A stretch of 50,868 nt of DNA from DATCZB01 sp035513215 (GCA_035513215.1 DATKCK010000002.1:1-50868), one strand, 5' to 3'. Positions 34,238 through 41,930 are shown, numbered from the stretch's first letter. Numbers and translations: made by a program. Notes: generated by a model from the sequence alone, not told the origin.

Positions 34238-35173
34238 TCAGCGGTTGTCGTCGGCGGCCGCCTCCGCGGCCCGCACGGTGTTTGTCATCAGCATGGCGAT
34301 GGTCAGCGGCCCGACGCCGCCCGGCACGGGCGTCAGCCGGCCCGCGATCTCCGCCACCTCCGGATGCACGTCGCCGACGATCACGGAGCCGTTCTTCTCG
34401 AACAGCGCGAGGCGCTTCGGCTGCGAGGCGAGCAGACGCTTCGCCACGTCGGCGTCGGTGACGCGGTTGATGCCGACGTCGATGACGACGGCGCCCGGTT
34501 TGATGTAGTCGCGCGTCACGAAACCGGCGCGGCCGATCGCGGCGACGAGAACGTCGGCCTCGCGGCAGACGCCCGGCAGATCCCGTGTCCGCGAATGGCA
34601 GATCGTGACCGTCGCGTTGCGTCGGAGCAGCAAGAGCGCCATCGGCTTGCCGACGATCTCGGAGCGGCCGATGACGACGGCGCGCTTGCCCTCGACCGGG
34701 ATCTCGCAGCGATCCAGCATCTCGATGACGCCGGCCGGCGTGCAGGGGACGAAGCCCGGCCGGTTCTGCGCCAGGTAGCCTGCCGAGATCGGGCTGAATC
34801 CGTCGACGTCCTTGGCCGGTGAGACGGTATCGAAGACCTGCTGCTCGGCGTCGCTGCCCAATCGGGCCGGCAGTGGCGACTGAACCAGGATGCCGTCGAC
34901 CTCGGCCTTGTCGTTGAGCGCGCGGACCGTCTCGAGCACGGTCGCGAGCGTCGTGTCGCCGCCGAGCCGGGTCAGCGAGACGCTCATGCCCGACTCCTCG
35001 GCCGTCCTGAGCTTGTTGCGCACGTAGACCTCCGAGGCCGGGTCGTCGCCGACGAGGACGATGGCAAGGCCGGGCGGTCGCCCGAGGCGGCTCCGGACGG
35101 CCGCGATACGGCCCGTCAGGTCGGCGCGAATCTCGGCAGCGACGGCCTTGCCGTCCAGAAGCTCAGCGGGCAT
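34238..35173 (-). CDS. folD: Methylenetetrahydrofolate dehydrogenase / cyclohydrolase
   Basis: Interconverts 5,10-methylene- and 10-formyl-tetrahydrofolate, using NADP. The 311-aa product starts at ATG 35173 (MPAELLDGKAVAAEIR); a longer frame upstream lacks family support. The catalytic Lys is in SEVYVRNKLRTAEESG, with GILVQSPLPARL, DVDGFSPISAGYLAQ, VIGRSEIVGKPMALLLL and the C-terminal PVPGGVGPLTIAMLM. folD followed by tRNA genes and tig-clpP is a common gammaproteobacterial order. Confidence 0.95.
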   Translation of the reverse strand: MPAELLDGKAVAAEIRADLTGRIAAVRSRLGRPPGLAIVLVGDDPASEVYVRNKLRTAEESGMSVSLTRLGGDTTLATVLETVRALNDKAEVDGILVQSPLPARLGSDAEQQVFDTVSPAKDVDGFSPISAGYLAQNRPGFVPCTPAGVIEMLDRCEIPVEGKRAVVIGRSEIVGKPMALLLLRRNATVTICHSRTRDLPGVCREADVLVAAIGRAGFVTRDYIKPGAVVIDVGINRVTDADVAKRLLASQPKRLALFEKNGSVIVGDVHPEVAEIAGRLTPVPGGVGPLTIAMLMTNTVRAAEAAADDNR

Positions 35174-35213
35174 GTCGTTGTTCTCTTGTTTTGCGACGGC
35201 CGCGGATTCTAAC

Positions 35214-35342
35214 AAATTGGGTCAGACCCATTCAGGTTGTTCAGGTTGTTCAGGTTGGGTCAGACCCCTTTCAGGTTTCTGCCAGTGCCTGGCGCCCGAG
35301 TCGCGCCGATCCTTGAGAAACGCGAAAGGGGTCTGACGCCAA
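35214..35342. repeat. REPIN-like repeats, copy 7, with a 9-base triplication
   Basis: An unpaired left half ATTGGGTCAGACCCA is followed by three direct copies of TTCAGGTTG (35231-35257). Then comes a hairpin whose arms (GGGTCAGACCCCTTTCAGGTTTCT, against the complement ending at 35342) carry a few mismatches around a 35-base loop. It fills the divergent gap between folD and tRNA-Pro. Confidence 0.85.
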
Positions 35343-35364
35343 TTTTGCTACCATGCGCGCTTGT

Positions 35365-35441
35365 CGGGGCATGGCGCAGTCTGGTAGCGCATCTGCTTTG
35401 GGAGCAGAGGGTCGGCGGTTCGAATCCGTCTGCCCCGACCA
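35365..35441 (+). tRNA. tRNA-Pro(TGG)
   Basis: 77-base cloverleaf. Acceptor CGGGGCA pairs with TGCCCCG, and CCA is encoded. Anticodon stem TCTGC/GCAGA with loop TTTGGGA gives anticodon TGG; T-loop GTTCGAATC. Confidence 0.96.
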
Positions 35442-35478
35442 GCTCGAGATGGATTCCAAGCTGAGAAGGATCCGGCGG

Positions 35479-35533
35479 AAAGGGGTCTCGGCGGAAAGGG
35501 GTCTGACCCAAACTGAATGGGGTCTGACCCCAT
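35479..35533. repeat. REPIN-like half units, copy 8
   Basis: Three right-half fragments in a row (AAAGGGGTCTCGGC, AAAGGGGTCTGACCCA, AATGGGGTCTGACCCCA) with no matching left arms. They lie between tRNA-Pro and tRNA-Arg, so they would be transcribed inside the tRNA precursor. Confidence 0.8.
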
Positions 35534-35547
35534 TTCGCGCCCGGTTC

Positions 35548-35623
35548 GCGCCCGTAGCTCAACGGATAGAGCACCGGCCTTCTAAGCCGGGGGTTGCAGG
35601 TTCGAGTCCTGCCGGGCGCGCCA
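35548..35623 (+). tRNA. tRNA-Arg(TCT)
   Basis: 76 bases. Acceptor GCGCCCG pairs with CGGGCGC, CCA encoded. Anticodon stem CCGGC/GCCGG with loop CTTCTAA gives TCT. Confidence 0.96.
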
Positions 35624-35654
35624 CAATCGATTACAATTTGCCGTCCAATGCGAT

Positions 35655-35731
35655 GGTGGGCGTAGCTCAGTTGGTAGAGCCCCGGGTTGTGATCCCGGTC
35701 GTCGTGGGTTCGAATCCCATCGTCCACCCCA
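35655..35731 (+). tRNA. tRNA-His(GTG)
   Basis: 77 bases including the extra 5' G typical of tRNA-His. Anticodon stem CCGGG/CCCGG with loop TTGTGAT gives GTG; T-loop GTTCGAATC; CCA encoded. Confidence 0.96.
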
Positions 35732-35744
35732 TCCATCCGGCAAC

Positions 35745-35821
35745 GGGCCGTTAGCTCAATCAGGCAGAGCAGCAGACTCTTAATCTGTTGGTTGTAGGTT
35801 CGATTCCTACACGGCCCACCA
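35745..35821 (+). tRNA. tRNA-Lys(CTT)
   Basis: 77 bases. Acceptor GGGCCGT pairs with ACGGCCC, CCA encoded. Anticodon stem GCAGA/TCTGT with loop CTCTTAA gives CTT. It ends the tRNA cluster; an accessory segment begins next. Confidence 0.95.
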
Positions 35822-35834
35822 AACCCCGCCGCTG

Positions 35835-35863
35835 TTGTCATTTGTTTGACAAAGTACTAAATT
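35835..35863 (+). promoter_or_regulatory. Candidate promoter with an inverted repeat
   Basis: TTGTCA (35835-35840), 17-base spacer, TAAATT (35858-35863). TTGTCA-N6-TGACAA (35835-35852) forms an inverted repeat over the -35 and spacer, a possible operator. It is unusually AT-rich for this window and precedes the hypothetical gene at 35904. Confidence 0.5.
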
Positions 35864-35903
35864 ATGTTCTGCGTGGAAGGGGGGATCCAGCGACGGAGAA
35901 GCG

Positions 35904-36563
35904 TTGGTCTACATCACTCACACACGCCTGATACGCGAATCAGAAAGCTCGGTCGCAAGCTGCGCCGAGTTCGGCGCCGAACCCGCCCAGCACATCTGCT
36001 CCCAGCTCCTGGACAGCGAGCCGCGCTACGCGACCTGGATGTCGTCGCACGATCGTCGCATGACGGTCGTGTCGCGCGGCCGGTCGCGCGAGCGTCAGAT
36101 CGTCTCGCTGCGCCTCGTCGCGACGGAGCAGATCCATCGCCAGGCGCTCGTGCGCTATCTGCGCGACAACGAGATCAGGGGCGAGCAGCGCGAGATCGTG
36201 CTCAAGGAGTTTTACGGTCCGCTCGATTCCCGGAACGCCGTGCTCGCGGCGCACCGCGAGTTCACGCAGGCCGTGTCGAGCCATGTCTGCGCCGCAGACC
36301 TGCTCGAGCTCTGCGCCGATCGGCACGGCACGAAGATGCTGCACCAGTACGAATACGTCTACGGGCTCTACTTCGCGATGCACTGCGATCGGGCGCGCGC
36401 CGTCAGCGAGGGCCGGACCTATCTGCTCGGAGCCCTGTTGCCGGAGGTCAAAGCCAGCGCCAAGGGGCTGCGCGATAGCCTCCTGTCCGGCAACAAGCTG
36501 CCGACGCCGAAATTCTCGCTGTCCAACCGGAGGCTTACCAATAGCCGACCAGCCACTCGATAG
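35904..36563 (+). CDS. Hypothetical protein, 219 aa
   Basis: I do not recognise a family. The start is probably the TTG at 35904, 5 bases after CGGAGAA; no ATG is near. The product appears soluble and largely helical, with many Arg and Glu, no signal peptide and no membrane segment. Five cysteines are scattered without a metal-binding pattern. Segments that look structured include QIHRQALVRYLRDNEIRGEQ, LKEFYGPLDSRNAVLAAHRE and YEYVYGLYFAMHCDRARAV. The codon pattern and the third-position GC match its neighbours, so it is likely a real gene. Its 3' end overlaps the convergent Wzi-like gene by 29 bases. Confidence 0.65.
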   Translation: MVYITHTRLIRESESSVASCAEFGAEPAQHICSQLLDSEPRYATWMSSHDRRMTVVSRGRSRERQIVSLRLVATEQIHRQALVRYLRDNEIRGEQREIVLKEFYGPLDSRNAVLAAHREFTQAVSSHVCAADLLELCADRHGTKMLHQYEYVYGLYFAMHCDRARAVSEGRTYLLGALLPEVKASAKGLRDSLLSGNKLPTPKFSLSNRRLTNSRPATR

Positions 36564-38019
36564 CGAGCGCCGAGTCGGTTTTGGATTGCCCTGTCAGCTG
36601 GTCCCGCTGCTCAGCGACGCTGAGCCTGAGCCTGAGCCGCCCAAGCGGAAGATCGCGCAGATAGCCGATATCGACACCGTAGCGGCTCGCCGGGGTCGGC
36701 GAAAGGCTGTGTGGCTGGGCCGCGATCGGTCCCTGATTGACCCGGACCGAGTAGGCGGCGAATTCGTACGTCTGATTGCGCGGCCCGTTCAGCACAGAGA
36801 TGACGCTGATCGATTCCGAGTCGGAATCGGTCGGATAACCGAGCGGCTGATTCTGGTAGCGATAGCCGGTTCGGAACGTGCCGTGCTGGTAGGCGCAGTT
36901 GAAATCATTCCCGCCGAAACCGCCTCCGCCCTGCTGGCAGGTCGTGTCTGCGAGCTCGACGTAGGTCCGATGTTGCCAGGCCGTCGAGCGGACGTCGCCT
37001 GAAACCTCTGCTCCGACGAGCCGCAGGAAGCTGCCGATCTGCGGGCCGCCCTGGCGCGAGTCTTCGCCGATCCACTGCCAGTAGACGGCGAACGGCCGCT
37101 CGCGAAACGACCAGCGGCCGTCGAGGCCGGCGAGCTGATTGCCGGGCTCGTCCGCGGCGCTGACGTTGCGACCGCGATTGTCGCGGCCGACGAGCATGTT
37201 GGAAAAGTCGCTCAGGTCGCAGCTACGTCCCTTGCCGCAAAGCTGCGCCGTGCGCGAGAACGCGAGCTCGAGCTGTGGCAGCGGGCGCGCCGTGAGCCTC
37301 AGGCCGAAGAGCAGAGCGTCCTCGACGAATCGCGCGTCGTCGAACTGGCCGAGGAAGGTTGTCATCGACCACGGCCCGATCCAGCGCAGCCACCGCGCCT
37401 CGAACCCATCGGCGGACAGGCGCTGCACGCCGATCTGAGGCAGCGGTTTGGCATTGGTCGAGAGGATCAGGCTGCCCTGGAAGCCTGGCCCCCACCAGCG
37501 TTCGGGGTAGCCGGCAATGAAGCTCCAGCGCCGCGTTGCGAAGCCGACGTAGGAGCCGTCGGCGCGCCATTCGTCGGGTGAGTCCAAGGCGCGAATCGCG
37601 TTGAGCTTGAAGCTCAGCCGGTCGCCTGTGTAGCTGATGCCGGCCTCGAGCTCGCCCTCGTCTCTGGGTCTCGCCGAGAACGAACGCATCGCGACGATGT
37701 CGCTCGCGGCGCCGATCCGCACGTGCGGCAGGACGCGATGCGTCTGCCCGGCAAAGTCGAGCTCGGTCGCTACGCGATCGAGCGCGGCGCGCGTGGCCGG
37801 GCCGAGCGCGGCGGGGTTGGCGTCCTCGATATCGCCGACGATCGACTGCCAGGGGATCGGCCAGGCCGTGACCGGGGCCGAGATGACATTGTCATCGGCG
37901 AGGCGTTGCAGATCGATGCGAAGCTCGGCGCGGCCGGGCGCGATGAAGGGCTCGGCTCGCGGCGCCGTCGTCACAAGACAGCCGAGCAGCAACAGAGTCA
38001 GAAAGAGAGAACGGATCAA
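36535..38019 (-). CDS. Wzi-family capsule assembly / outer-membrane beta-barrel protein
   Basis: 494 aa with a signal peptide (MIRSLFLTLLLLGCLVTTAPRA cut near AEP). The N-terminal periplasmic helical part is followed by alternating beta-strand sequence to a terminal aromatic (LVGYW), as in outer-membrane barrels. The motif PERWWGPGFQGSLILSTNA is the strongest match to the capsule assembly Wzi family, lectin-like barrels that hold group 1 capsule on the surface. No other capsule genes lie nearby, so its real substrate may be another surface glycan. It shares a ~520-base divergent region with the riboswitch-controlled lipoprotein. Confidence 0.75.
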   Translation of the reverse strand: MIRSLFLTLLLLGCLVTTAPRAEPFIAPGRAELRIDLQRLADDNVISAPVTAWPIPWQSIVGDIEDANPAALGPATRAALDRVATELDFAGQTHRVLPHVRIGAASDIVAMRSFSARPRDEGELEAGISYTGDRLSFKLNAIRALDSPDEWRADGSYVGFATRRWSFIAGYPERWWGPGFQGSLILSTNAKPLPQIGVQRLSADGFEARWLRWIGPWSMTTFLGQFDDARFVEDALLFGLRLTARPLPQLELAFSRTAQLCGKGRSCDLSDFSNMLVGRDNRGRNVSAADEPGNQLAGLDGRWSFRERPFAVYWQWIGEDSRQGGPQIGSFLRLVGAEVSGDVRSTAWQHRTYVELADTTCQQGGGGFGGNDFNCAYQHGTFRTGYRYQNQPLGYPTDSDSESISVISVLNGPRNQTYEFAAYSVRVNQGPIAAQPHSLSPTPASRYGVDIGYLRDLPLGRLRLRLSVAEQRDQLTGQSKTDSALAIEWLVGYW

Positions 38020-38192
38020 ACCGCGCCGCCTCCGGCCCGTCGGGTCGCCGCGCAGGATACCGCAGAGAGTTTGCGAGAGCTATGTCAAATCCGCGTCGGT
38101 ACGGATGAGTCTGTCTTCGGCGACACTTGACCGATCGCGTCTTATGATCGTCAGGACTCGCGCCGTCTCGCGGTCTTCGTCGAATTTCCAAT

Positions 38193-38207
38193 CGCGAATA
38201 ATTCGCG
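38193..38207. promoter_or_regulatory. Perfect palindrome upstream of the sigma-54 promoter
   Basis: CGCGAAT-A-ATTCGCG, 15 bases, about 170 bases upstream of the -24 element, in the divergent region (38020-38377) between the Wzi-like gene and the lipoprotein gene. This is a plausible enhancer-binding-protein site, or an operator for the Wzi-like gene. Nothing else specific was seen in 38020-38377. Confidence 0.35.
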
Positions 38208-38377
38208 GCGCAGCGTCGCCGAACTCTGACGTCTGCCTTCGCCGACAGACGAATCGATTCCCGTTTCGAGGATTTGTCGTTCGCGCGCTCGCCGATGTCG
38301 GCATTCGCACACAGTCTTTTGTCGAAAGGACATCATGAGCACGCACAAATCAAGCGATTGACGTCGCGTTACGTCAC

Positions 38378-38394
38378 CTGGCACGCAACTTGGA
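38378..38394 (+). promoter_or_regulatory. Sigma-54 (-24/-12) promoter
   Basis: CTGGCACGCAACTTGGA: -24 block CTGGCACG matches the RpoN consensus exactly, and GG-N10-GG gives the obligatory spacing, with TTGG in place of TTGC at -12. Transcription would start near 38404, leaving a ~139-base leader that contains the riboswitch. Confidence 0.7.
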
Positions 38395-38440
38395 TCGTGC
38401 ACGGCGCACGAGGCCGGCCGCAATCCATTGGCGATTCGGG

Positions 38441-38527
38441 CCCGGTCGATAAAGGCAAACCCGTCGTAAGGCGGGGACGCAAAGCCACCGGTCGAAGCCG
38501 AGCTTCGACAGCGGGGTTGCCGACGGG
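38441..38527 (+). promoter_or_regulatory. Cyclic di-GMP-I (GEMM) riboswitch
   Basis: Class I c-di-GMP aptamer. P1: CCCGGTCG...GGCAAACC (38441-38461) pairs with GGGGTTGCCGACGGG (38512-38527 region). P2: CCCGTC/GGCGGG capped by a GTAA tetraloop (GNRA). The invariant core GGGACGCAAAGCC follows at 38474-38486. P3: GTCGAAGC/GCTTCGAC with the CAGCGG receptor side. The Shine-Dalgarno GAGGAG (38531-38536) starts 3 bases after P1 and 6 bases before the ATG, and no terminator hairpin is visible, so control is probably at translation initiation. Direction (on or off) cannot be told. Confidence 0.93.
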
Positions 38528-38542
38528 ATTGAGGAGCCAGGG

Positions 38543-40042
38543 ATGGAGTTGCGAACGCGAGCAGGTCGCGCCGCGCTGATCGGGATGTTTGCGATCGGCG
38601 TCGGCGCATGCGGGGACGAGGACGGCGAAGCGGAGGAGGCGGCGGGAGTCGCCAATCGGTCGCCGATCATCAGCGGCAGCTTCGCCGCAATAGCTTACGA
38701 AGACGAGCTCTACGAGTTCATGCCGACGGCATCGGATCCGGACGGCGATTCGATCGTGTTCGGCATCGACGGCAAGCCCGATTGGGCCGACTTCGATGCC
38801 AGGACCGGCCGGTTCTCCGGCACGCCTGACGCGAGCGATCGCGGCTGGCATCGCGGTATCGTCATTCGAGCCTCGGATGGGGCGGCCGAGGCGCAGTTGG
38901 CGACGGCCCAGATCCAGGTCATGCCGGCGCCGGCCGACAACACGCCGCCGGAGATAGCGGGCAGTCCCTCGGGCAGCGTCACGGCCGGCGCGTTCTACGA
39001 TTTCATACCCGTCGTTTCCGACGCCGATGGCGATGCGCTGAGCTTCTCGATTCAGAACCTGCCGGGCTGGGCACAGTTCGATCCGCAGATCGGCAGGCTA
39101 TTCGGGACGCCGGGCGCGGGCGCCGTCGGCTCTTACGGCAACATCGTCATCAGGGTCAGCGACGGCGTCGCCACGCGGTCGCTCGATCCGTTCGTCGTCG
39201 TCGTCAATCCGCCGCCGGGCACGAACGCGCCGCCCGTGATCGGCGGCACGCCGGCGGGATCGGTGATCGCGGGCGATACCTACTCGTTCACGCCGCAGGC
39301 CTCGGACGTCGACGGCGATGCGCTGAACTTCAGCGCTATCAATCTTCCCGCGTGGGCGCAGTTCAGCGTGACGACCGGGACGTTGAGCGGCACGCCGGGA
39401 CAGAACGACGTCGGCACCTACACCGGCATCAGCATCGTCGTCGGCGACGGTGTCGCGCAGGCTGCGCTCTCGAGCTTCACCATCACGGTTGCCTCGGCCA
39501 ACCGCGCGCCGACGATCGGCGGGACGCCGGGAGCGGCCGCGCTCGTCGGCGACGGGTACAGCTTCGTGCCGACCGCGAGCGATCCCGACGGCGACGCGCT
39601 GACGTTCCGCGTCGCTGGCCTGCCGTCCTGGGCGAGCTTCAATCAGGCCAACGGCGCGCTGACCGGGACGCCGGGCCCGGCTCACGTCGGCGTCTACAAC
39701 AACGTCTCGATCACGGTCACGGACGGCGAAGCCGATACGACGCTCGGGCCGTTCTCGATCGAGGTGCTGGCCGTTGCATCGGGCACCGCGACGCTGATCT
39801 GGGCGCCGCCCACCCAGAACACGGACGGCTCGCCGCTGATTAACCTCGCAGGCTACGTCGTCTACTGGGGCACGGCGCCCGGGAGCTACACCCATTCGGC
39901 GACCTTGCCAAACCCGGGGCTGACGAGCTACGTCGTCGAGAACCTCGCGTCCGGTGCGACGTATTACTTCGCGACGACGGCCTATAACGCGAGCGGCCGC
40001 GAATCGACATTCTCGAACGAAGCTTCCAAGGCGATTCACTGA
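38543..40042 (+). CDS. Surface lipoprotein with four Ig/cadherin-like repeats and a fibronectin III domain
   Basis: 499 aa. The N-terminus carries a lipoprotein signal with lipobox GVGAC (Cys23) followed by GDED. Four repeats of about 90 residues follow (roughly 40-412). Each begins PP/AP-x-I-x-G, has an ASDxDGD calcium-type motif, a LPxWAxF segment, and a G-x-L-x-GTP turn, the putative-Ig (He_PIG) or cadherin-like pattern. Residues ~415-499 (ATLIWAPPTQNTDGSPLINL... to FSNEASKAIH) form a fibronectin III domain. The architecture suggests an extracellular adhesin or glycan-binding protein. A sigma-54 promoter and a c-di-GMP riboswitch precede it, so expression should respond to c-di-GMP. Confidence 0.85.
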   Translation: MELRTRAGRAALIGMFAIGVGACGDEDGEAEEAAGVANRSPIISGSFAAIAYEDELYEFMPTASDPDGDSIVFGIDGKPDWADFDARTGRFSGTPDASDRGWHRGIVIRASDGAAEAQLATAQIQVMPAPADNTPPEIAGSPSGSVTAGAFYDFIPVVSDADGDALSFSIQNLPGWAQFDPQIGRLFGTPGAGAVGSYGNIVIRVSDGVATRSLDPFVVVVNPPPGTNAPPVIGGTPAGSVIAGDTYSFTPQASDVDGDALNFSAINLPAWAQFSVTTGTLSGTPGQNDVGTYTGISIVVGDGVAQAALSSFTITVASANRAPTIGGTPGAAALVGDGYSFVPTASDPDGDALTFRVAGLPSWASFNQANGALTGTPGPAHVGVYNNVSITVTDGEADTTLGPFSIEVLAVASGTATLIWAPPTQNTDGSPLINLAGYVVYWGTAPGSYTHSATLPNPGLTSYVVENLASGATYYFATTAYNASGRESTFSNEASKAIH

Positions 40043-40054
40043 GGGAGCCAGGAT

Positions 40055-40108
40055 AGGGTCAGACCCCTTTCAGGTTCGGGAACCGAACCTGAAAGGGGTC
40101 TGACCCCA
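40055..40108. repeat. REPIN-like inverted repeat, copy 9
   Basis: Perfect 24-base arms (40056-40079 and 40083-40106) with a 3-base loop, just after the lipoprotein stop. A further TAACCTGAAGG fragment follows at 40113. Confidence 0.92.
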
Positions 40109-40111
40109 TTA

Positions 40112-40262
40112 CTAACCTGAAGGCGCGAAGAGGCCGCGCAGCCCCGTCAGCGAAATGTGCAGGCCGAGATAATCGCCGACGCGCTCCTCCGGCGCGAAAT
40201 CGCACCATCATCCAGCCCATGTAGCGCCGATAGAGCGGATCACGAGCTTCTGCGCGATCGCG
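40112..40262 (-). pseudogene. Possible 3' fragment of a membrane transporter gene
   Basis: On the minus strand, DPLYRRYMGWMMVRF in one frame continues after a frameshift (near 40198) as ERVGDYLGLHISLTGLRGLF, then APSG and a stop formed by repeat sequence. The second piece resembles the YxxLHxxLTGxRGxxAP pattern of some major-facilitator transporters. No intact upstream part exists: tRNA-Leu follows at 40362. Most likely a decayed leftover, but the match is short. The remaining bases to 40361 show only an AT-rich ATATATAATA (40331-40340) that could be the tRNA-Leu -10 box. Confidence 0.35.
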
Positions 40263-40361
40263 AGTCTGGTTCGACTGCGTGCCGTCAGAATTCGCCGCGA
40301 GCGGCGGCTCCACTGAAGGCGGTTGAACGCATATATAATAGCGATCCGCGGGTCCTCGAGG

Positions 40362-40446
<85 letters not shown>

Positions 40447-40496
40447 CCGCCCCACGGTCGAGGCGAGGCGCGTTGAGAAAACGACAAAGGTGTTGA

Positions 40497-41816
40497 GTGG
40501 CGAGTCAAGGTCAAGTCGATATTTCGGTTGAAGCCGCCGAAGGGCTGAAGCGGCAGATCACGGTTCGCGTGCCGACCGCGACGATCGATCGCGAGGTGGA
40601 TCTCAGGCTCCAGCAGATGAGCAAGACGGCCCGCCTCAAGGGTTTCCGCCCGGGCAAGGTGCCGGCAAAGGTCGTGCGCAAGCGCTACGGGGGGCAGGTC
40701 CGTCAGGAGGTCGTCGGCGAGATCATCCGCTCGAGCTTCTCGCACGCCGTCACGCAAAAGCAGATGAACCCGGCGGGCGGGCCCGCGATCGAGCCGCTGG
40801 CCGCGTCGGACGACAAGCATTTCGCCTACCGCGCCACGTTCGAGGTCTACCCCGAGATCGAGCTCAAGGCGATCGGCGAGCTCTCCTTCGAAGCCCCGGA
40901 AGTCGCTATCGAGGACGTCGACATCGACAAGATGATCGAGCGTCTGCGCAAGCAGAAGGGCCAGTGGAAGGCCGTCGAGCGCGCGGCCGCCGACGGCGAT
41001 CGCGTCGTCGTCGACTTCGTCGGCAGGATCGGCAAGGAGCCCTTCGAGGGCGGGGAAGGCAAGAAGGTCAAGGTCGTGCTCGGCGCGGACCAGGTGGTCG
41101 CCGATTTCGAGAAGGCGCTCGCAGGCTGCAAGGCCGGCGACGAGAAGACGGCGAAGGTCAAGTTTCCGAAGGATTACGGCGCCGAGGCCGTCGCCGGCGA
41201 GAAGGCGACCTTCGAGATCAAGGTGCACGAGGTCCAGGCGCTCGCGCTGCCCGAGATCGACGACGAGTTCATGGCCGAGTTCGGCATTCGCGAAGGCGGC
41301 ATCGAGGCGTTTCGCGCCGACGTCCGCAAGAACATGCAGCGCGAGCTCAATCAGCGGATCCGGGAAGCGAGCAAGGCCAACGTGCTCGACGCGCTGCACG
41401 ATGCGCATCAGGTCGAGCTGCCGCGAGCCCTCGTCGATCAGGAGGCGCATTCGCTCCAGCACGCGGCGATGCACCAGTTCGGCATCGAGGATCATAGCAA
41501 GGTGCCGCCGGTCCAGAGCTTTCGGCCGATGGCCGAGAAGCGCGTGCGCCTGAGCCTGCTCGTGCAGGAGCTGATCGCGAAGGAGACGATCGCGCTCGAT
41601 CGGGCGCGCGTCGACGAGCGGATCCAGGAGCTCGCGGCGCCGTACGAGATGCCGGACGAAGCCGCGCGGCTTTACCGCGGCAACGCCGAGCTCATGGCGC
41701 AGATCGAATCGGCGGTGCTCGAGGACCAGGTCGTCGATTTCCTGATCGAGCATGGCAAGACCACCCACACGAAGCTCGACTTCGACGAGTTCATGAAGAT
41801 GCAGGACGCGGAATAG
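40497..41816 (+). CDS. tig: Trigger factor
   Basis: Ribosome-bound chaperone and prolyl isomerase at the peptide exit tunnel. 439 aa from a GTG start. The N-terminal ribosome-binding loop is GFRPGKVP (49-56). The FKBP-like PPIase domain (~160-245) reads GDRVVVDFVGRIGKEPFEGG to ATFEIKVHEVQ. The C-terminal helical arms follow. The tig-clpP-clpX-lon order is the standard protein quality-control cluster. Two palindromic repeats separate it from clpP. Confidence 0.96.
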   Translation: MASQGQVDISVEAAEGLKRQITVRVPTATIDREVDLRLQQMSKTARLKGFRPGKVPAKVVRKRYGGQVRQEVVGEIIRSSFSHAVTQKQMNPAGGPAIEPLAASDDKHFAYRATFEVYPEIELKAIGELSFEAPEVAIEDVDIDKMIERLRKQKGQWKAVERAAADGDRVVVDFVGRIGKEPFEGGEGKKVKVVLGADQVVADFEKALAGCKAGDEKTAKVKFPKDYGAEAVAGEKATFEIKVHEVQALALPEIDDEFMAEFGIREGGIEAFRADVRKNMQRELNQRIREASKANVLDALHDAHQVELPRALVDQEAHSLQHAAMHQFGIEDHSKVPPVQSFRPMAEKRVRLSLLVQELIAKETIALDRARVDERIQELAAPYEMPDEAARLYRGNAELMAQIESAVLEDQVVDFLIEHGKTTHTKLDFDEFMKMQDAE

Positions 41817-41820
41817 CAGT

Positions 41821-41916
41821 GGGGTCAGACCCCTTCAGGTTCGGGTCCCGAACCTGCGGTAATTCGGGGTCAGACCCCTTCAGGTTCGGGTCCCGAACCT
41901 GAAGGGGTCTGACCCC
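41821..41916. repeat. REPIN-like repeats, copies 10a (truncated) and 10b (intact)
   Basis: 10b (41866-41916) is a perfect palindrome, 25-base arms around one T. 10a (41821-41856) has the same left arm and the first 10 bases of the right arm, then breaks off into CGGTAATTC. 10b ends 14 bases before the clpP ATG, next to its AGGAG ribosome site. Confidence 0.93.
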
Positions 41917-41930
41917 AAACAGGAGACTCT

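Noticed and set aside
35801..35830. Integrase attachment site at the tRNA-Lys 3' end
   Set aside because: No direct repeat of the tRNA end was found near 40300 and no integrase gene lies in the segment.
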